Assembly (NCBI GenBank): GCA_038231495.1
Contig: JBBRLG010000027.1
Location: 1 to 25,659, forward strand
From: JBBRLG01 sp038231495
Lineage (GTDB): Bacteria > Planctomycetota > Planctomycetia > Gemmatales > Gemmataceae
Direction: 5' to 3'
DNA length: 25,659 nucleotides
Shown here: positions 14,085-22,960 of the stretch, piece after piece
How positions within the stretch are numbered: position 1 is the first letter of the stretch
How the letters are laid out: every line of letters starts with the position of its first letter
Position numbers and translations under genes: made by a program
Notes under the pieces: generated by a model
What the model saw: only the letters and a program-made list of their open reading frames with translations
Told to the model about the DNA's origin: nothing
Database searches by the model: none

Positions 14085-17060
14085 CTACTCTATCCGTGGA
14101 CCGTCGCGCCCCCGCTTGTTCCGAAATTGCGGACTCGTGACGATTGCTTCGACCAGGCTGCCGAACGCATAACCGTCCGCCGCCAGCTTCGCCCGCATCT
14201 CGGCGAGCAATTGGTTATCCGACGGCAGGAGGCTGCGCCCGAGAGCATACGATAGCAGCTTTCTGCACAGGTTAGCGACATAATCGTCCTGCCGTTTGTC
14301 GTGCAGATACGCACGCAGGCCCGTTAGCCCGGTGCGGTCAGTGCCGTCGGGGAACGTCGCCGCGGTTTCGACCGGGTGGCCGCCCAGGTCGTTCGTGCGC
14401 TGTTCGCCGACCGGGCCGTAATTCTCGAAGACCAGGCCGATTGAATCGAAGCGGCGGTGGCACGCGGCACAACTCTTGTTCTCGCGGTGCCGGGCGAGGA
14501 CTTGCGGCAGCGTCAACGCGCCCAGGTTTGCTTCGTCCTTTGGTAATTCAGGAACGGTAGGCGGCGGCGGCGGAATCTGTTCGCCCAGCACTCGGCGGAC
14601 GAGCCAGTAGCCGCGCTTGACGGGACTGGTGCGCAGCCCCGGCGCATTTTTCGTGAGAAAGACCGCCATCGGCAACATCCCGCCGCGGCCGTACCGCTGC
14701 GCGTCGTCGATGTGGACCCATTCGTCTTTCGCCGGCGGGGGCATGCCGTAGTGCTTCGCAAGCGGCCGACTTACGAAGGTGTCGTTGCCGTAGAGCAGGT
14801 CGAGGACCGAACGATTCCGTTGGGCAACGTCGATGAAATAGCGGATCGGTTCCTCAAACATCGCCTGCCGCAGCTGGTTGGTGAAACTCGGAAAGCGGCC
14901 GCGGTCCACGCCGTTGTGCTCTTCAAAACGGCGGAAATCGAGCCAGTTGCCGCCAAACTCGGTCGCCAGGCCGCGCACGCGCGGGTCGCGCAGCAGCCGC
15001 CGCGCCTGGGCCGTCAGCACTTCCGGCTCGTGCAGGTCGCTCGCCGCGGCGTGAGCCAGCAACTCTGCGTCGGGCATGCTCGACCAGAGGAAATAACTTA
15101 ATCGGCTGGCCAGCTCGTAATCCGACAACGGCCGCGCGGCTGTGCCCGGCTCCGCGAGGTCGAAGCGGTAGCAGAAATGCGGTGACAGGAGCACGGTGGC
15201 GAGCGTGTCGCGCAGCGCGTCCTCGTGTCCCAGTTCGTCCCGCCGGCGAAGGGTGTGGTAAAACGCCAACAGGTCGTCGCGCTCGGCGGTCGTCAGGGGC
15301 CGTCGGTAGGCACGCTCGGCAAATTGAGCGAGTGCCTTGAGGTGGCTCGGCTCGGCGGCCAACCGCGCGCGTTCGACCCGGCGAATCTCGGCCGACATGC
15401 CGGTGAAGTACGTTTTGATCGCCGCTTCCGAATCGCCTTTGGCCCCTTGCTTGCGCGCCTTGGCCAAGTACGCCTCGGCGAGCCGGTCCATCTTCACCTC
15501 GGAGGTCGCATCCTTGTCCTCGGAGCGGGCGAAGTCGAACTCGGCCTCGCGCATAAAGCGCGGCGGCTCGGCCCGCTCGAAGAAAATGAAATCCTTGTAC
15601 TGTCGCATCGGCACCCGGGTGACGAAATTCAACTCATCCCACAGCGCGTCGAGTTCGCGCCGTTGCCGTTCGTCGAGGATCAAGTCGCACAGCGGCGCGT
15701 CGTCGCGGAAATACCCCTGCATGAGGTGGAAACCTGCCGTGAGCGGCCGCCCCTGGCCGGCCCCCTTGGGATCGAAATACGCCCCGCGGTCGGCGACGAC
15801 GAAGGCGTCGGGAAACACCGCGCAAAACCGGTCGAGCGCCGCCCGCTGCCGTCGTTCGGCGTCGGTTTCCGTCGGCGTGAACCGTTTCGCCAGCGCGGCG
15901 TTCGCGCCTTTGCACTGGTCGGCCAGCTTGCGCAGGTCGGGGAAAACTTCGCCCGTATAGGTCCGATGTTGGCCGGCCAGTTGACGGTTATTCCCCAGCA
16001 CGAGCGGTTGGCTGCCCTCCGAAATGCCCTGGACGTGCAGTTTGATGACCGGGGGCTTGAGTTGCCGGCGCAAGGTAACAACCAGGTCGCGCAACTTCTC
16101 GCAACCGGGCCGCGCCGCGTCTGCGGGCAGTTCGCCCCACACCTCCCGCACGGCGGCCACCGGCCCCGCATCCGCCTCGGTGTCGGTCAAGAACGACCAA
16201 ACCATTGCCAAGTACGGCGCACTCAGCCCCGCCTCGGTCGCGAAGCGACTTAGCTCCACCTCGGGCCGGTCGCGGTGGCGATACTTCCACGCGGCCAAAA
16301 AGTAGTCGGCCAAATCGACGGGGTGGCGCTCGTAAAAGGCAATGATGCGCTGGACGCAGTACTTGTCGCGGTCGGTGTCGGTCACGACCAGGTGCGGCGC
16401 GAAAACGAAGCCTTCCGGTTTCAGGACGACGTGGTCCGCGATAAGCCGCGCTGCCGCCAGGTATTTTTTGAGGAGAGCCGAGGACATAGCGAGCGATTCG
16501 CCCGAGTTGTCGAAACCGGCCTCGTTGGCGGGATCGACCGGAAACTCGCGCGTGGGCCGGAGGTCAACGCCCGTCAGGTCGCGGATCGTGTAGTCGAACT
16601 CGGCGTTGCTCAGGCGACGCGCCAGGACCGGCCCTGGATCGCCGGCACCTCGTAGGGCAACGTCGTCGCGCAAGTTCTGCAACCAGCGGACCACCGCGGC
16701 CCGCTCTTCCGGCTGCGGTTGCCGGGGTGCGTCTTCGGGCGGCATCTCCTGATTCTGAAGTCGTTCGAGTACCAGGTCCCAGTGCCGCGCATTCTTCGCG
16801 ATTGCCGTCACGGTCGCGTCACGGCTGAGGTCGAGTTCGGCTTCCTGCTTGTTCGGGCCGTGACAGGAAAAGCAGTAGCGCTCCAGGAAGGGCTGAACGT
16901 TGGTCGCAAATCGGGGTTCAAGCGCATCCGTCCCGCCAGCGTTTGTGCCGCCCTCGGCGGACAGTCCCGTCAGGGAACGATACAGACGCCCCGCGCCCGC
17001 GCAGGCGAGGCAGAGGGCAATGACGCCAATAGCGCTGCGAAACGCGAGGAGCTTGGACAT
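14085..17060 (-). CDS. planctomycete cytochrome-type protein with DUF1587/1592/1588/1585 regions
   Basis: The 991-residue protein is read from ATG 17060, which gives an N-terminal hydrophobic anchor or signal (FRSAIGVIALCLACAGAG); the frame is open further upstream but without homology. Residues 52-75 hold the planctomycete cytochrome c box NVQPFLERYCFSCHGP (C63, C66, H67). The order DUF1587 (FDYTIRDLTGVDL), DUF1592 (LSDYELASRLSYFLWSSMPD), DUF1588 (RGGMLPMAVFLTKNAPGLRTSPVKRG in part, KSCAACHRRFDSIG with a second CxxCH at 864-868) and DUF1585 (CRKLLSYALGRSL) is visible. The family is probably periplasmic and heme-binding; no reaction is established. It normally precedes a DUF1552 gene, which here lies 2.5 kb further along the same strand. 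Confidence 0.9.
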   Translation of the reverse strand: MSKLLAFRSAIGVIALCLACAGAGRLYRSLTGLSAEGGTNAGGTDALEPRFATNVQPFLERYCFSCHGPNKQEAELDLSRDATVTAIAKNARHWDLVLERLQNQEMPPEDAPRQPQPEERAAVVRWLQNLRDDVALRGAGDPGPVLARRLSNAEFDYTIRDLTGVDLRPTREFPVDPANEAGFDNSGESLAMSSALLKKYLAAARLIADHVVLKPEGFVFAPHLVVTDTDRDKYCVQRIIAFYERHPVDLADYFLAAWKYRHRDRPEVELSRFATEAGLSAPYLAMVWSFLTDTEADAGPVAAVREVWGELPADAARPGCEKLRDLVVTLRRQLKPPVIKLHVQGISEGSQPLVLGNNRQLAGQHRTYTGEVFPDLRKLADQCKGANAALAKRFTPTETDAERRQRAALDRFCAVFPDAFVVADRGAYFDPKGAGQGRPLTAGFHLMQGYFRDDAPLCDLILDERQRRELDALWDELNFVTRVPMRQYKDFIFFERAEPPRFMREAEFDFARSEDKDATSEVKMDRLAEAYLAKARKQGAKGDSEAAIKTYFTGMSAEIRRVERARLAAEPSHLKALAQFAERAYRRPLTTAERDDLLAFYHTLRRRDELGHEDALRDTLATVLLSPHFCYRFDLAEPGTAARPLSDYELASRLSYFLWSSMPDAELLAHAAASDLHEPEVLTAQARRLLRDPRVRGLATEFGGNWLDFRRFEEHNGVDRGRFPSFTNQLRQAMFEEPIRYFIDVAQRNRSVLDLLYGNDTFVSRPLAKHYGMPPPAKDEWVHIDDAQRYGRGGMLPMAVFLTKNAPGLRTSPVKRGYWLVRRVLGEQIPPPPPTVPELPKDEANLGALTLPQVLARHRENKSCAACHRRFDSIGLVFENYGPVGEQRTNDLGGHPVETAATFPDGTDRTGLTGLRAYLHDKRQDDYVANLCRKLLSYALGRSLLPSDNQLLAEMRAKLAADGYAFGSLVEAIVTSPQFRNKRGRDGPRIE

Positions 17061-17157
17061 CGAATGCCTGTCTTGAACGGTCTGCTTTGTTGGCGAGCGA
17101 CACGGCGCACGCCCGCTTTCTCTGGTTTGGCTCAGGAGCCTTTGACAGAGCGCCGAA

Positions 17158-17250
17158 TCAGGAGCGCAAGCGACTGGAGGCAATGCCGTTGGTTCCCAAC
17201 CGCGAGTCTCTTCCCTTAACTTACAACTGCCGTCACGCTCCCGGCCCGCT
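17158..17250. repeat. degenerate copy of the 142-204 palindrome
   Basis: The segment atcaggagcgcaagcgactgg at 17158 and cgtcacgctcccggcccgct at 17231 resemble the left and right arms of the 142-204 hairpin but are about 50 bases apart and no longer pair well. It sits in the 267-bp gap between the SDR gene and the DUF1592-type gene, which otherwise shows nothing. Confidence 0.4.
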
Positions 17251-17327
17251 AATAGTTTAGAACTGCCAAAGGATAATTGTACCTCCGCGAAGGATTGGCA
17301 CAATGATCTCGGCACCATTTCACCTAC

Positions 17328-18086
17328 TCAGCCCCGGCCGACGAATGGCATCTGGGTGGCCATGACGGTCAGGAAGAGGACGTTGGCGTCCAGCGGCAGG
17401 CTCGCCATGTAGACCACGGCCCGGGCCACGTGGCTCACGTCCATCGTCGGCTCGACCGCCCTTTCTCCGTTGGCCTGCAGCACCCCGTCCTTCATCCGGG
17501 CCGTCATCTCGGTTGCGGCGTTGCCGATGTCGATCTGGCCACAGGCAATGTCGTACTTGCGGCCGTCCAGGGCCGTGGACTTGGTCAACCCCGTGATCGC
17601 GTGCTTGGTGGCCGTGTACGGCGCGGAGTTGGGCCTTGGCGTGTGGGCCGAGATCGAGCCGTTGTTGATGATGCGGCCGCCCCGCGGCGTCTGTGCTTTC
17701 ATCAGTCGGAATGCCGCCTGGGTGCAGAGGAACGCGCCGGTCAGGTTGACATCGACGACCCGACGCCATTGCTCGACCGTCAAATCCTCCAACGGGACGG
17801 CCGGCGCGCCGGCCCCGGCGTTGTTGAACAGCAGATCGAGACGGCCAAACGTCTCGCTGGTCTTCTCGAAGAGTTGCTGCACGGACGCCGCGTCGGTCAC
17901 GTCGGCGGCGACGGCCAACGCCTGCGCGCCGTCCGGTCCCGCCGCGGCGACGGTCTGGGCCAGCGCCTCCGACCGACGCCCGGCGAGGACGACCGCGTAA
18001 CCCTCGTGCAACAGTGCCAGCGCGGTTGCCCGGCCGATGCCAGACCCCGCGCCCGTGACCAGTGCGGTTTTGCCGTTATGGGTCAT
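17328..18086 (-). CDS. SDR-family NAD(P)-dependent oxidoreductase
   Basis: The 252-residue protein is a classical short-chain dehydrogenase/reductase. It shows the cofactor loop TGAGSGIG (residues 11-18), the NNAG motif (88-91), VDVNLTGAF, the catalytic serine in NNGSISA (S144) and YTATK (Y157, K161). Length is typical. An Arg-Arg pair after the second strand (AGRRSE, 35-40) suggests NADP preference. The substrate cannot be read. One oddity is that the region after the active site, TALDGRKYDIACGQIDIGNA, follows the 'xDGR..xIR.xxIxPG' pattern but lacks the usual PG. The permease gene is 56 bp upstream on the same strand, so the two may be an operon. Confidence 0.92.
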   Translation of the reverse strand: MTHNGKTALVTGAGSGIGRATALALLHEGYAVVLAGRRSEALAQTVAAAGPDGAQALAVAADVTDAASVQQLFEKTSETFGRLDLLFNNAGAGAPAVPLEDLTVEQWRRVVDVNLTGAFLCTQAAFRLMKAQTPRGGRIINNGSISAHTPRPNSAPYTATKHAITGLTKSTALDGRKYDIACGQIDIGNAATEMTARMKDGVLQANGERAVEPTMDVSHVARAVVYMASLPLDANVLFLTVMATQMPFVGRG

Positions 18087-18142
18087 CGTGCGATCACCTT
18101 TTCAACGAAGGAAACTACCGGGGCCTTAATTAGTCCAATCCC

Positions 18143-19618
18143 TCAACCGTCGGTCAAGGGTTCTCCCTCCGAACGCGCCACGTCCCCGAACGGCCATTGG
18201 CTTGTTCGCCAACTCCACCACAAAAAGACCAACCCGCCGACGAGCAGCGTCGCTAAGCCGATGACCACGAAGAGCCTGCCTGCCGAAACGTAAAGGTACA
18301 GCCAGCCTACCAGGGCGACCCCGCACGGGACCGGGTACAAGTACATCCGGAAGGGCCGGGGCCGGTTCGGCTGCAAGCGCCGCAACAGGACCACGGCCAC
18401 GATCTGGCCGATGAACTGTTCGAGGATGCGCGTGGCGATGAGCGCGTTGATCACGTCGCCGAGGCCGAACAGGGTCCAAAAAAGCGTGAGCGCTCCGACA
18501 AACAGCAGCGCGACATGGGGGATGTGGTGCCGGGGGTGAACTTGGCCAAAGACCGCGAAGAAATGGCCGTGCCGCGCCGCCGCGTAAGGGATGCGCGAAT
18601 AGCCCAGCAGGCCGGCAAAGGCGGACCCGAAGCAGCTCCAAATCAAAAACCCGGTCACGACGACGGCCGCCTCGTCGCCGTGAATCTTGCGCATGAACTC
18701 CGCGGGCAGATTGTAGGCGCTCGCCTCGGCCTCCGTCGTCGGCACGTCGTGCCAGCTCACCACGCCCAGCAGCGCCAGGTGCAGGGCGACAAACAGTACG
18801 GCCACCAAAAGCGCGCTCAAAAGGATGGAGCGCGGGATGGTTCGGCCGGGGTCGCGCACCTCGGCACCGATGTAACAAACGTTGTAGTAGCCGAGGTAGC
18901 AGTACATCGCGAGGACCATCGCGCCGCCCAGGCCGGTGCCGATGTCTTCCGGCCAGGTCGCCGCCGCACCCGAATAGTCGAACGCGACCTGCGGGTCGAA
19001 CCGTATCGCCCCCTCGACCAGAATCCAGGCTATGACCGCGAGGACGCCCAGCCCGATCGTCACCGTCAACCATTTGAGGCTCGTCATGCGCCGGTAGAGG
19101 AGCACGAGAATTAACCCGCCGACGGCGACGGCGGCGAACCAGGCCGGGTTGACCGTCAGCGTCAGGTTCAGCTGTTTGGAAAACACCCATTCCCAGGTGT
19201 GTTCTTTGTTAAATTGTGCGTAGGCGGGGTGGAACCCGTTGGTGAAGATGGCGATGGCGATGAGGCCGGACGCCAGCTCCAGCGGCCCGCTGATGAGGAA
19301 TTGCCAGATGAACAGGAAGGCCATCAGCCGGCCCCAGCGCCGCGGGCCGTACGCTTCGAGGAGGTACAGGTACGAGCCGCCGGAACCGGGCATCATCGCA
19401 CCGAGTTCGCCCCAGACCAGGCCGTCCACGAGCATGAGGCACGCCGCGGCGACCCAGCCCAGCAAGGCGTACGGCCCCGGCAGTTTGCCGAGCATGAGCG
19501 GGATGGTGGCGAAGACTCCCGCGCCGACAATCATGCTGACGTTGAGCGCGGTGGCGTGCAGGAGGCCGAAATGCCTTTGCAGGGTAGGCGTGTTGATTTC
19601 GAGCGACTTCCGACCCAT
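18143..19618 (-). CDS. APC-family amino acid permease
   Basis: From ATG 19618 (gggggaga upstream) the product is 491 residues, a normal size for an amino acid-polyamine-organocation carrier with 12 membrane spans. The opening TM1 motif SMIVGAGVFATIPLML is the unwound substrate-binding helix with its GAGVF signature. Further spans such as LLGWVAAACLMLVDGLVWGE, FLFIWQFLISGPLELASGLI and VALLFVGALTLFWTLFGLGD are clear, and GSGGSYLYLLEAYG follows TM2 as in the family. It imports or exchanges amino acids or related amines across the inner membrane; the substrate is unknown. It is transcribed away from the kinase at 19744 and towards the SDR gene. Confidence 0.9.
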   Translation of the reverse strand: MGRKSLEINTPTLQRHFGLLHATALNVSMIVGAGVFATIPLMLGKLPGPYALLGWVAAACLMLVDGLVWGELGAMMPGSGGSYLYLLEAYGPRRWGRLMAFLFIWQFLISGPLELASGLIAIAIFTNGFHPAYAQFNKEHTWEWVFSKQLNLTLTVNPAWFAAVAVGGLILVLLYRRMTSLKWLTVTIGLGVLAVIAWILVEGAIRFDPQVAFDYSGAAATWPEDIGTGLGGAMVLAMYCYLGYYNVCYIGAEVRDPGRTIPRSILLSALLVAVLFVALHLALLGVVSWHDVPTTEAEASAYNLPAEFMRKIHGDEAAVVVTGFLIWSCFGSAFAGLLGYSRIPYAAARHGHFFAVFGQVHPRHHIPHVALLFVGALTLFWTLFGLGDVINALIATRILEQFIGQIVAVVLLRRLQPNRPRPFRMYLYPVPCGVALVGWLYLYVSAGRLFVVIGLATLLVGGLVFLWWSWRTSQWPFGDVARSEGEPLTDG

Positions 19619-19743
19619 GCGTGCGTCTCCCCCGAGACCCGTCCGGTGCGAACGCCGACTGTACCCGATTTGTAAGGCTAGTGCAGGATCAAGCGCGGTC
19701 TTTTTTCTTTGGAGTGCGGCCGGCACTCAAATTTGACAGCACG
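19619..19743. promoter_or_regulatory. divergent intergenic region between permease and kinase
   Basis: The 125-bp spacer separates the oppositely read permease and kinase genes and should hold both promoters. No convincing -35/-10 pair was found. The lower-GC end near 19700-19745 (tcttttttctttgg, caaatttgacag) is the likeliest plus-strand promoter region. Confidence 0.3.
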
Positions 19744-21183
19744 ATGAATCGCGAGCTAAGTTTGCACCGTAGCCAAACACCTCCTTGCGCCGTCACGAGG
19801 GTTGCGGTGGGTCCAAACGACACCTTCATCTTGACCGTCCTGACCAGCGCGCAGGCCCTGTCCGCGGCGGAGGCGCGCGGCGTCATCGGCTGGTGGACGG
19901 CGGAGCGCCGGGCCGGCGAGTCGTTGACCGACTTTCTGGTGCGGCGCGAAGTGTTCGTTCCGGCAGCGCACGAAAGCCCGCACGTTTTGGAAATCGGTCC
20001 GCTCACCCAGCGGGACGCCGCGACGTTGCTGGCCCCGCGCGGCGTCGAACAATTGCGCCAAAATCTCGGCCTGTCGGAGCGCCGCGCCGCGCAACCGGAC
20101 CTGGTCAACTGCCTGGCACGCCCGCCGCAGCGCGGCCGCGATCTTGCGGACCGGCGACCCGTTCACGGCCTGCATGGCGACCGACCGACCACCCCGTCCG
20201 TCCGCGCCGGAACGTTGCTGGGCAAATACTTACTCACCGAGCAGATCGGCCGCGGGGCGTCGTGCCTGGTCTTTCGCGCCTTGCACCGCGCCCTGAATCT
20301 GACCGTCGCGATCAAGGTAATGCCCTTCGAGTCGGACCCCGACGACCCCACAGTGCGGGAGCAGTTCCGCGCCGAGGCCCGCTTGCAGGCCCGGCTGGAC
20401 CACCCGAACATCGTCCGCGTCCTCGATTTTGAGGACGAGGCGGCCTTGCCCTACCTGGTCCTGGAGTACGTCGAAGGCTCGACTCTGGCGGACAAGATCG
20501 CCCGCGAAGGGCGGGTGCCGGCGGACCAGGCGTTGAAGATCGTCTTGCAGATCAGCGAGGCGTTGGCGGCGGTCCACAACATGGGCATCGTCCACCGCGA
20601 CGTGAAGCCGGGCAACATCCTGCTGACCGCGGACGGCCGGCGTGCAAAGCTTGCCGACCTGGGGCTGGCGCTGGTGGTCGGGCCGGGCCGCGGCAACGGC
20701 GCGGCCGTCGCCCTGCGGGAAACCGTCGTCGGCACCGCCGCGTACATTGCCCCCGAACAGGCCCTGTCCGCGCCGGCCATCGACCACCGGGCCGACATCT
20801 ATTCGCTCGGCGCGACGTTGTACCACGCCCTGACCGGCAAGCTGCCGTTCACCGGCCGCTCGCGGATTGAAGTCCTGCTCAAACACACCCAGGAAGCGCC
20901 GGTGCCGCCCGACCAGGTCGTGCCGGAACTGGGGCCGAACCTCGCGGCGGTCGTCCTGAAGATGATGGCGAAAGACCCCGCGGCCCGACCGCAAACCTAC
21001 CCCGAACTGCTCGCGGACTTGCGCGGCCTGGTGCGTCGGGTGCCGGGCGTCGCCGCCGCACCAGTCGCCCCGACGCCCGTGGCGGACGACACGCTTGCCG
21101 ACTGCCAAACCGCACTCAATACGTCCACGTGGCGCAAGTGGATGCCCCTGCGCCAGTCGGCGGAGGGTGCGGCGAGCAAGTGA
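19744..21183 (+). CDS. Ser/Thr protein kinase with novel N-terminal region
   Basis: From ATG 19744 the protein has 479 residues; an in-frame extension to 19621 has no homology. Residues 1-160 form an uncharacterised N-terminal region (TRVAVGPNDTFILTVLTSAQ, ESLTDFLVRREVFVP). The kinase domain runs about 162-425: GKYLLTEQIGRGASCLVFRA, VAIKVM (K191), HRDVKPGNILL (D286), LADLGLAL (D305, DLG in place of DFG), GTAAYIAPEQ and ADIYSLGATLYHALTG. All catalytic residues are kept, so activity is expected. No membrane segment is seen, which makes it cytoplasmic, unlike the kinase at 6658. A ParA-like ATPase follows after 182 bp on the same strand and may be a partner or target (inference). Confidence 0.92.
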   Translation: MNRELSLHRSQTPPCAVTRVAVGPNDTFILTVLTSAQALSAAEARGVIGWWTAERRAGESLTDFLVRREVFVPAAHESPHVLEIGPLTQRDAATLLAPRGVEQLRQNLGLSERRAAQPDLVNCLARPPQRGRDLADRRPVHGLHGDRPTTPSVRAGTLLGKYLLTEQIGRGASCLVFRALHRALNLTVAIKVMPFESDPDDPTVREQFRAEARLQARLDHPNIVRVLDFEDEAALPYLVLEYVEGSTLADKIAREGRVPADQALKIVLQISEALAAVHNMGIVHRDVKPGNILLTADGRRAKLADLGLALVVGPGRGNGAAVALRETVVGTAAYIAPEQALSAPAIDHRADIYSLGATLYHALTGKLPFTGRSRIEVLLKHTQEAPVPPDQVVPELGPNLAAVVLKMMAKDPAARPQTYPELLADLRGLVRRVPGVAAAPVAPTPVADDTLADCQTALNTSTWRKWMPLRQSAEGAASK

Positions 21184-21365
21184 GGCTTGGGCCTAATCGT
21201 TTGGAATCCGGCGCTTCCGGGGCCGGCGGGCGCGCACGGCGGCCCAACTCGTTCTATGCTTGACGCGGGGAGTGTCCGTCCCCGGAGCGCGAGGCGTTCC
21301 GGGCGCGACCGTGTAACTGACAACCCTTTGTCCGCCGCTCGAAGGGGCGCGGGCATGTTCCTCAG

Positions 21366-22796
21366 GTGGAGAAGGCCGTGCGGAAGCTCCTGGTGGTAAG
21401 CCAAAAAGGCGGCATCGGCAAGACGACGACGGCCATCAACCTCGCCGCCGCCACGGCGCAGGCCGGCGCGCGGGTGTTGTTGCTGGACGTGGACCCGCTG
21501 AGCAGCATCAGCCTGTCGCTCAACTTGACGGAACACCCCCGGCGGCAATCGCTCCGCACCGCGGGCATCGACCTGCCCGGCGTGCTGGTCAGCAGCGTGG
21601 TGCCCGGCCTGGACGTGCTCAGCCCCTACGATGACGGCGGCTGTGCGGACCAGGAGCTCGACGACGTGCTCAAGGTGCTGGCCAACCCGGAGGTGCCCGA
21701 GACGTACGGCTGTCTGATCGTCAACACGCCGCCGTTTTTGGGGGCCAACGCCGCCCAGATGCTCGCGGCCGCGGACGAATTCCTGCTGGTGATGCGGGCC
21801 GAGCCGATGGCGTACCGCACGCTGCCGGCGTTTCTCGAACTGATCCAGCGCTCGAAGCGCGACAGCCGGGCCGAGATGAAGGGCATGATCTTGACATTGC
21901 CGGAAGGCGAACAGCCCGGCGGCCGGTGGGAGCGCGAGTTGCGCGGCCGGTTCGGCAGCCGCATTTTGCCGCAAGTCGTGCCGTTCGATGACGAGGTCGC
22001 CAAGGCGGGGATGTTCGGCCAGGTGGCGGCAACCTCCGCCCCGGACGCGCCGGCGGCGCGGGCCTATCACAGCCTGGTGGCGCACCTGGAACTGGCCGCG
22101 GGCGCCAACCCCGAGCAGCAGCGGGCGGAATCGCCGCTCCTGGCCGTCGCCACCGCGATGCGCTCCGAAGGTTCTTTCGCCCGGCACAGCGGCCGCAAGT
22201 CACAGGTCCTCGTGGCGGTGCCGGCCGGCCCCGGCGAAGATTCGCCATCGTACGACGCGGATGTTGACGATGCCGTTTCGCACGGCGGCAACGCCGAACT
22301 GGTTTTCCGGTCGTTGCCGGAAATGGACCTCGACGACGAACTGGTGATCCCGACGCTGCCGAAGGCTCCCGCCCGCCGATCTACGGCGCTACTCAAGTTG
22401 CCGCCGGTGGGCAACGCCCCCGCACCCGTACCGCTGCTCCCCGCGGCGCACGCCGGGTTGACGACCCGCTCCTTGCTCGTGGCGGTCGGCCTGGCCATCG
22501 TGCTGGGCGTCGGGTTGCGGTTCATGACGCTGCCCGAATCGCTGCTACCCCACGTCCTGCCGATCGGCGTGGGCGTGATCGTGACGGCCGGGATTGTCCT
22601 GGTCTTGCGTCTAATCCTGCTTGCCGAGGGTGCGGAAGTCGCGTCGGCGGCCGGCCCCCCGACGAAAGGCCGGCCCGGCACCGCCAAGGCACCGTCGGCC
22701 CAGTTCAAGAAGCTGCCCCCGCGGCCCGAATCGAAGCAGGACCCGAACACCCGGCTGGCGAACCTGGCCCGGCAGCGCCGCGGCGGCAAGCCCTGA
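21366..22796 (+). CDS. ParA/MinD-like ATPase with C-terminal membrane anchor
   Basis: This 476-residue protein starts at GTG 21366, next to the first strand of the fold. Residues 5-245 form a ParA/MinD-type P-loop ATPase: KGGIGKTT deviant Walker A (14-21, signature lysine K14), LLLDVDP (38-44) and the Walker B stretch CLIVNTPPFLG, where Asn120 replaces the usual Asp. Residues 250-365 are a Pro/Ala-rich linker. Two hydrophobic helices follow (about 369-386 and 394-420), then a basic tail (RPGTAKAPSAQFKKLPPRP in part). Family members position DNA, proteins or complexes by ATP-driven dimerisation. No parB or centromere-like repeats are nearby, so plasmid or chromosome partitioning is unlikely. 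The upstream kinase may regulate it. Confidence 0.85.
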   Translation: MEKAVRKLLVVSQKGGIGKTTTAINLAAATAQAGARVLLLDVDPLSSISLSLNLTEHPRRQSLRTAGIDLPGVLVSSVVPGLDVLSPYDDGGCADQELDDVLKVLANPEVPETYGCLIVNTPPFLGANAAQMLAAADEFLLVMRAEPMAYRTLPAFLELIQRSKRDSRAEMKGMILTLPEGEQPGGRWERELRGRFGSRILPQVVPFDDEVAKAGMFGQVAATSAPDAPAARAYHSLVAHLELAAGANPEQQRAESPLLAVATAMRSEGSFARHSGRKSQVLVAVPAGPGEDSPSYDADVDDAVSHGGNAELVFRSLPEMDLDDELVIPTLPKAPARRSTALLKLPPVGNAPAPVPLLPAAHAGLTTRSLLVAVGLAIVLGVGLRFMTLPESLLPHVLPIGVGVIVTAGIVLVLRLILLAEGAEVASAAGPPTKGRPGTAKAPSAQFKKLPPRPESKQDPNTRLANLARQRRGGKP

Positions 22797-22821
22797 CCGC
22801 TCGGACCGGATTACTTCGTTC

Positions 22822-22870
22822 GAGCCGCTTGCGGCTTTGCACGACAACCATGCAAAGCCGCAAGCGGCTC
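22822..22870. repeat. 20-bp-stem hairpin after the ParA-like gene
   Basis: The stem at 22822-22841 (gagccgcttgcggctttgca) pairs perfectly with 22851-22870 around a 9-base loop. It stands 25 bp after the ParA-like stop and 90 bp before the next gene. The position suits an intrinsic terminator, but no T-run follows on either side, so a dispersed palindrome or an RNA-stability structure is equally possible. Confidence 0.75.
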
Positions 22871-22960
22871 GTCGCATTTCCAACAAAATAGGTGGCGTTC
22901 GCCCGCGCCGCCGGTAAAACGACCCCCGCCCTGCCATCCCCCTTTTCCGGGAGAGACGCC

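Noticed and set aside
15225..16253. 342-codon plus-strand frame
   Set aside because: It lies wholly antisense inside the DUF1592-type gene and has shadow-type composition.
20997..22187. 396-codon minus-strand frame
   Set aside because: It spans the end of the kinase gene and the first half of the ParA-like gene in antisense, with no motif.
21366..22796. Chromosome or plasmid partition (parAB) locus
   Set aside because: There is no ParB-like gene or iterated centromere site, and the ATPase carries a long linker and membrane helices unlike partition ParA proteins.
22822..22870. Firm call of an intrinsic terminator
   Set aside because: The hairpin is strong but no T-run follows in either direction, so it is listed only as a repeat.
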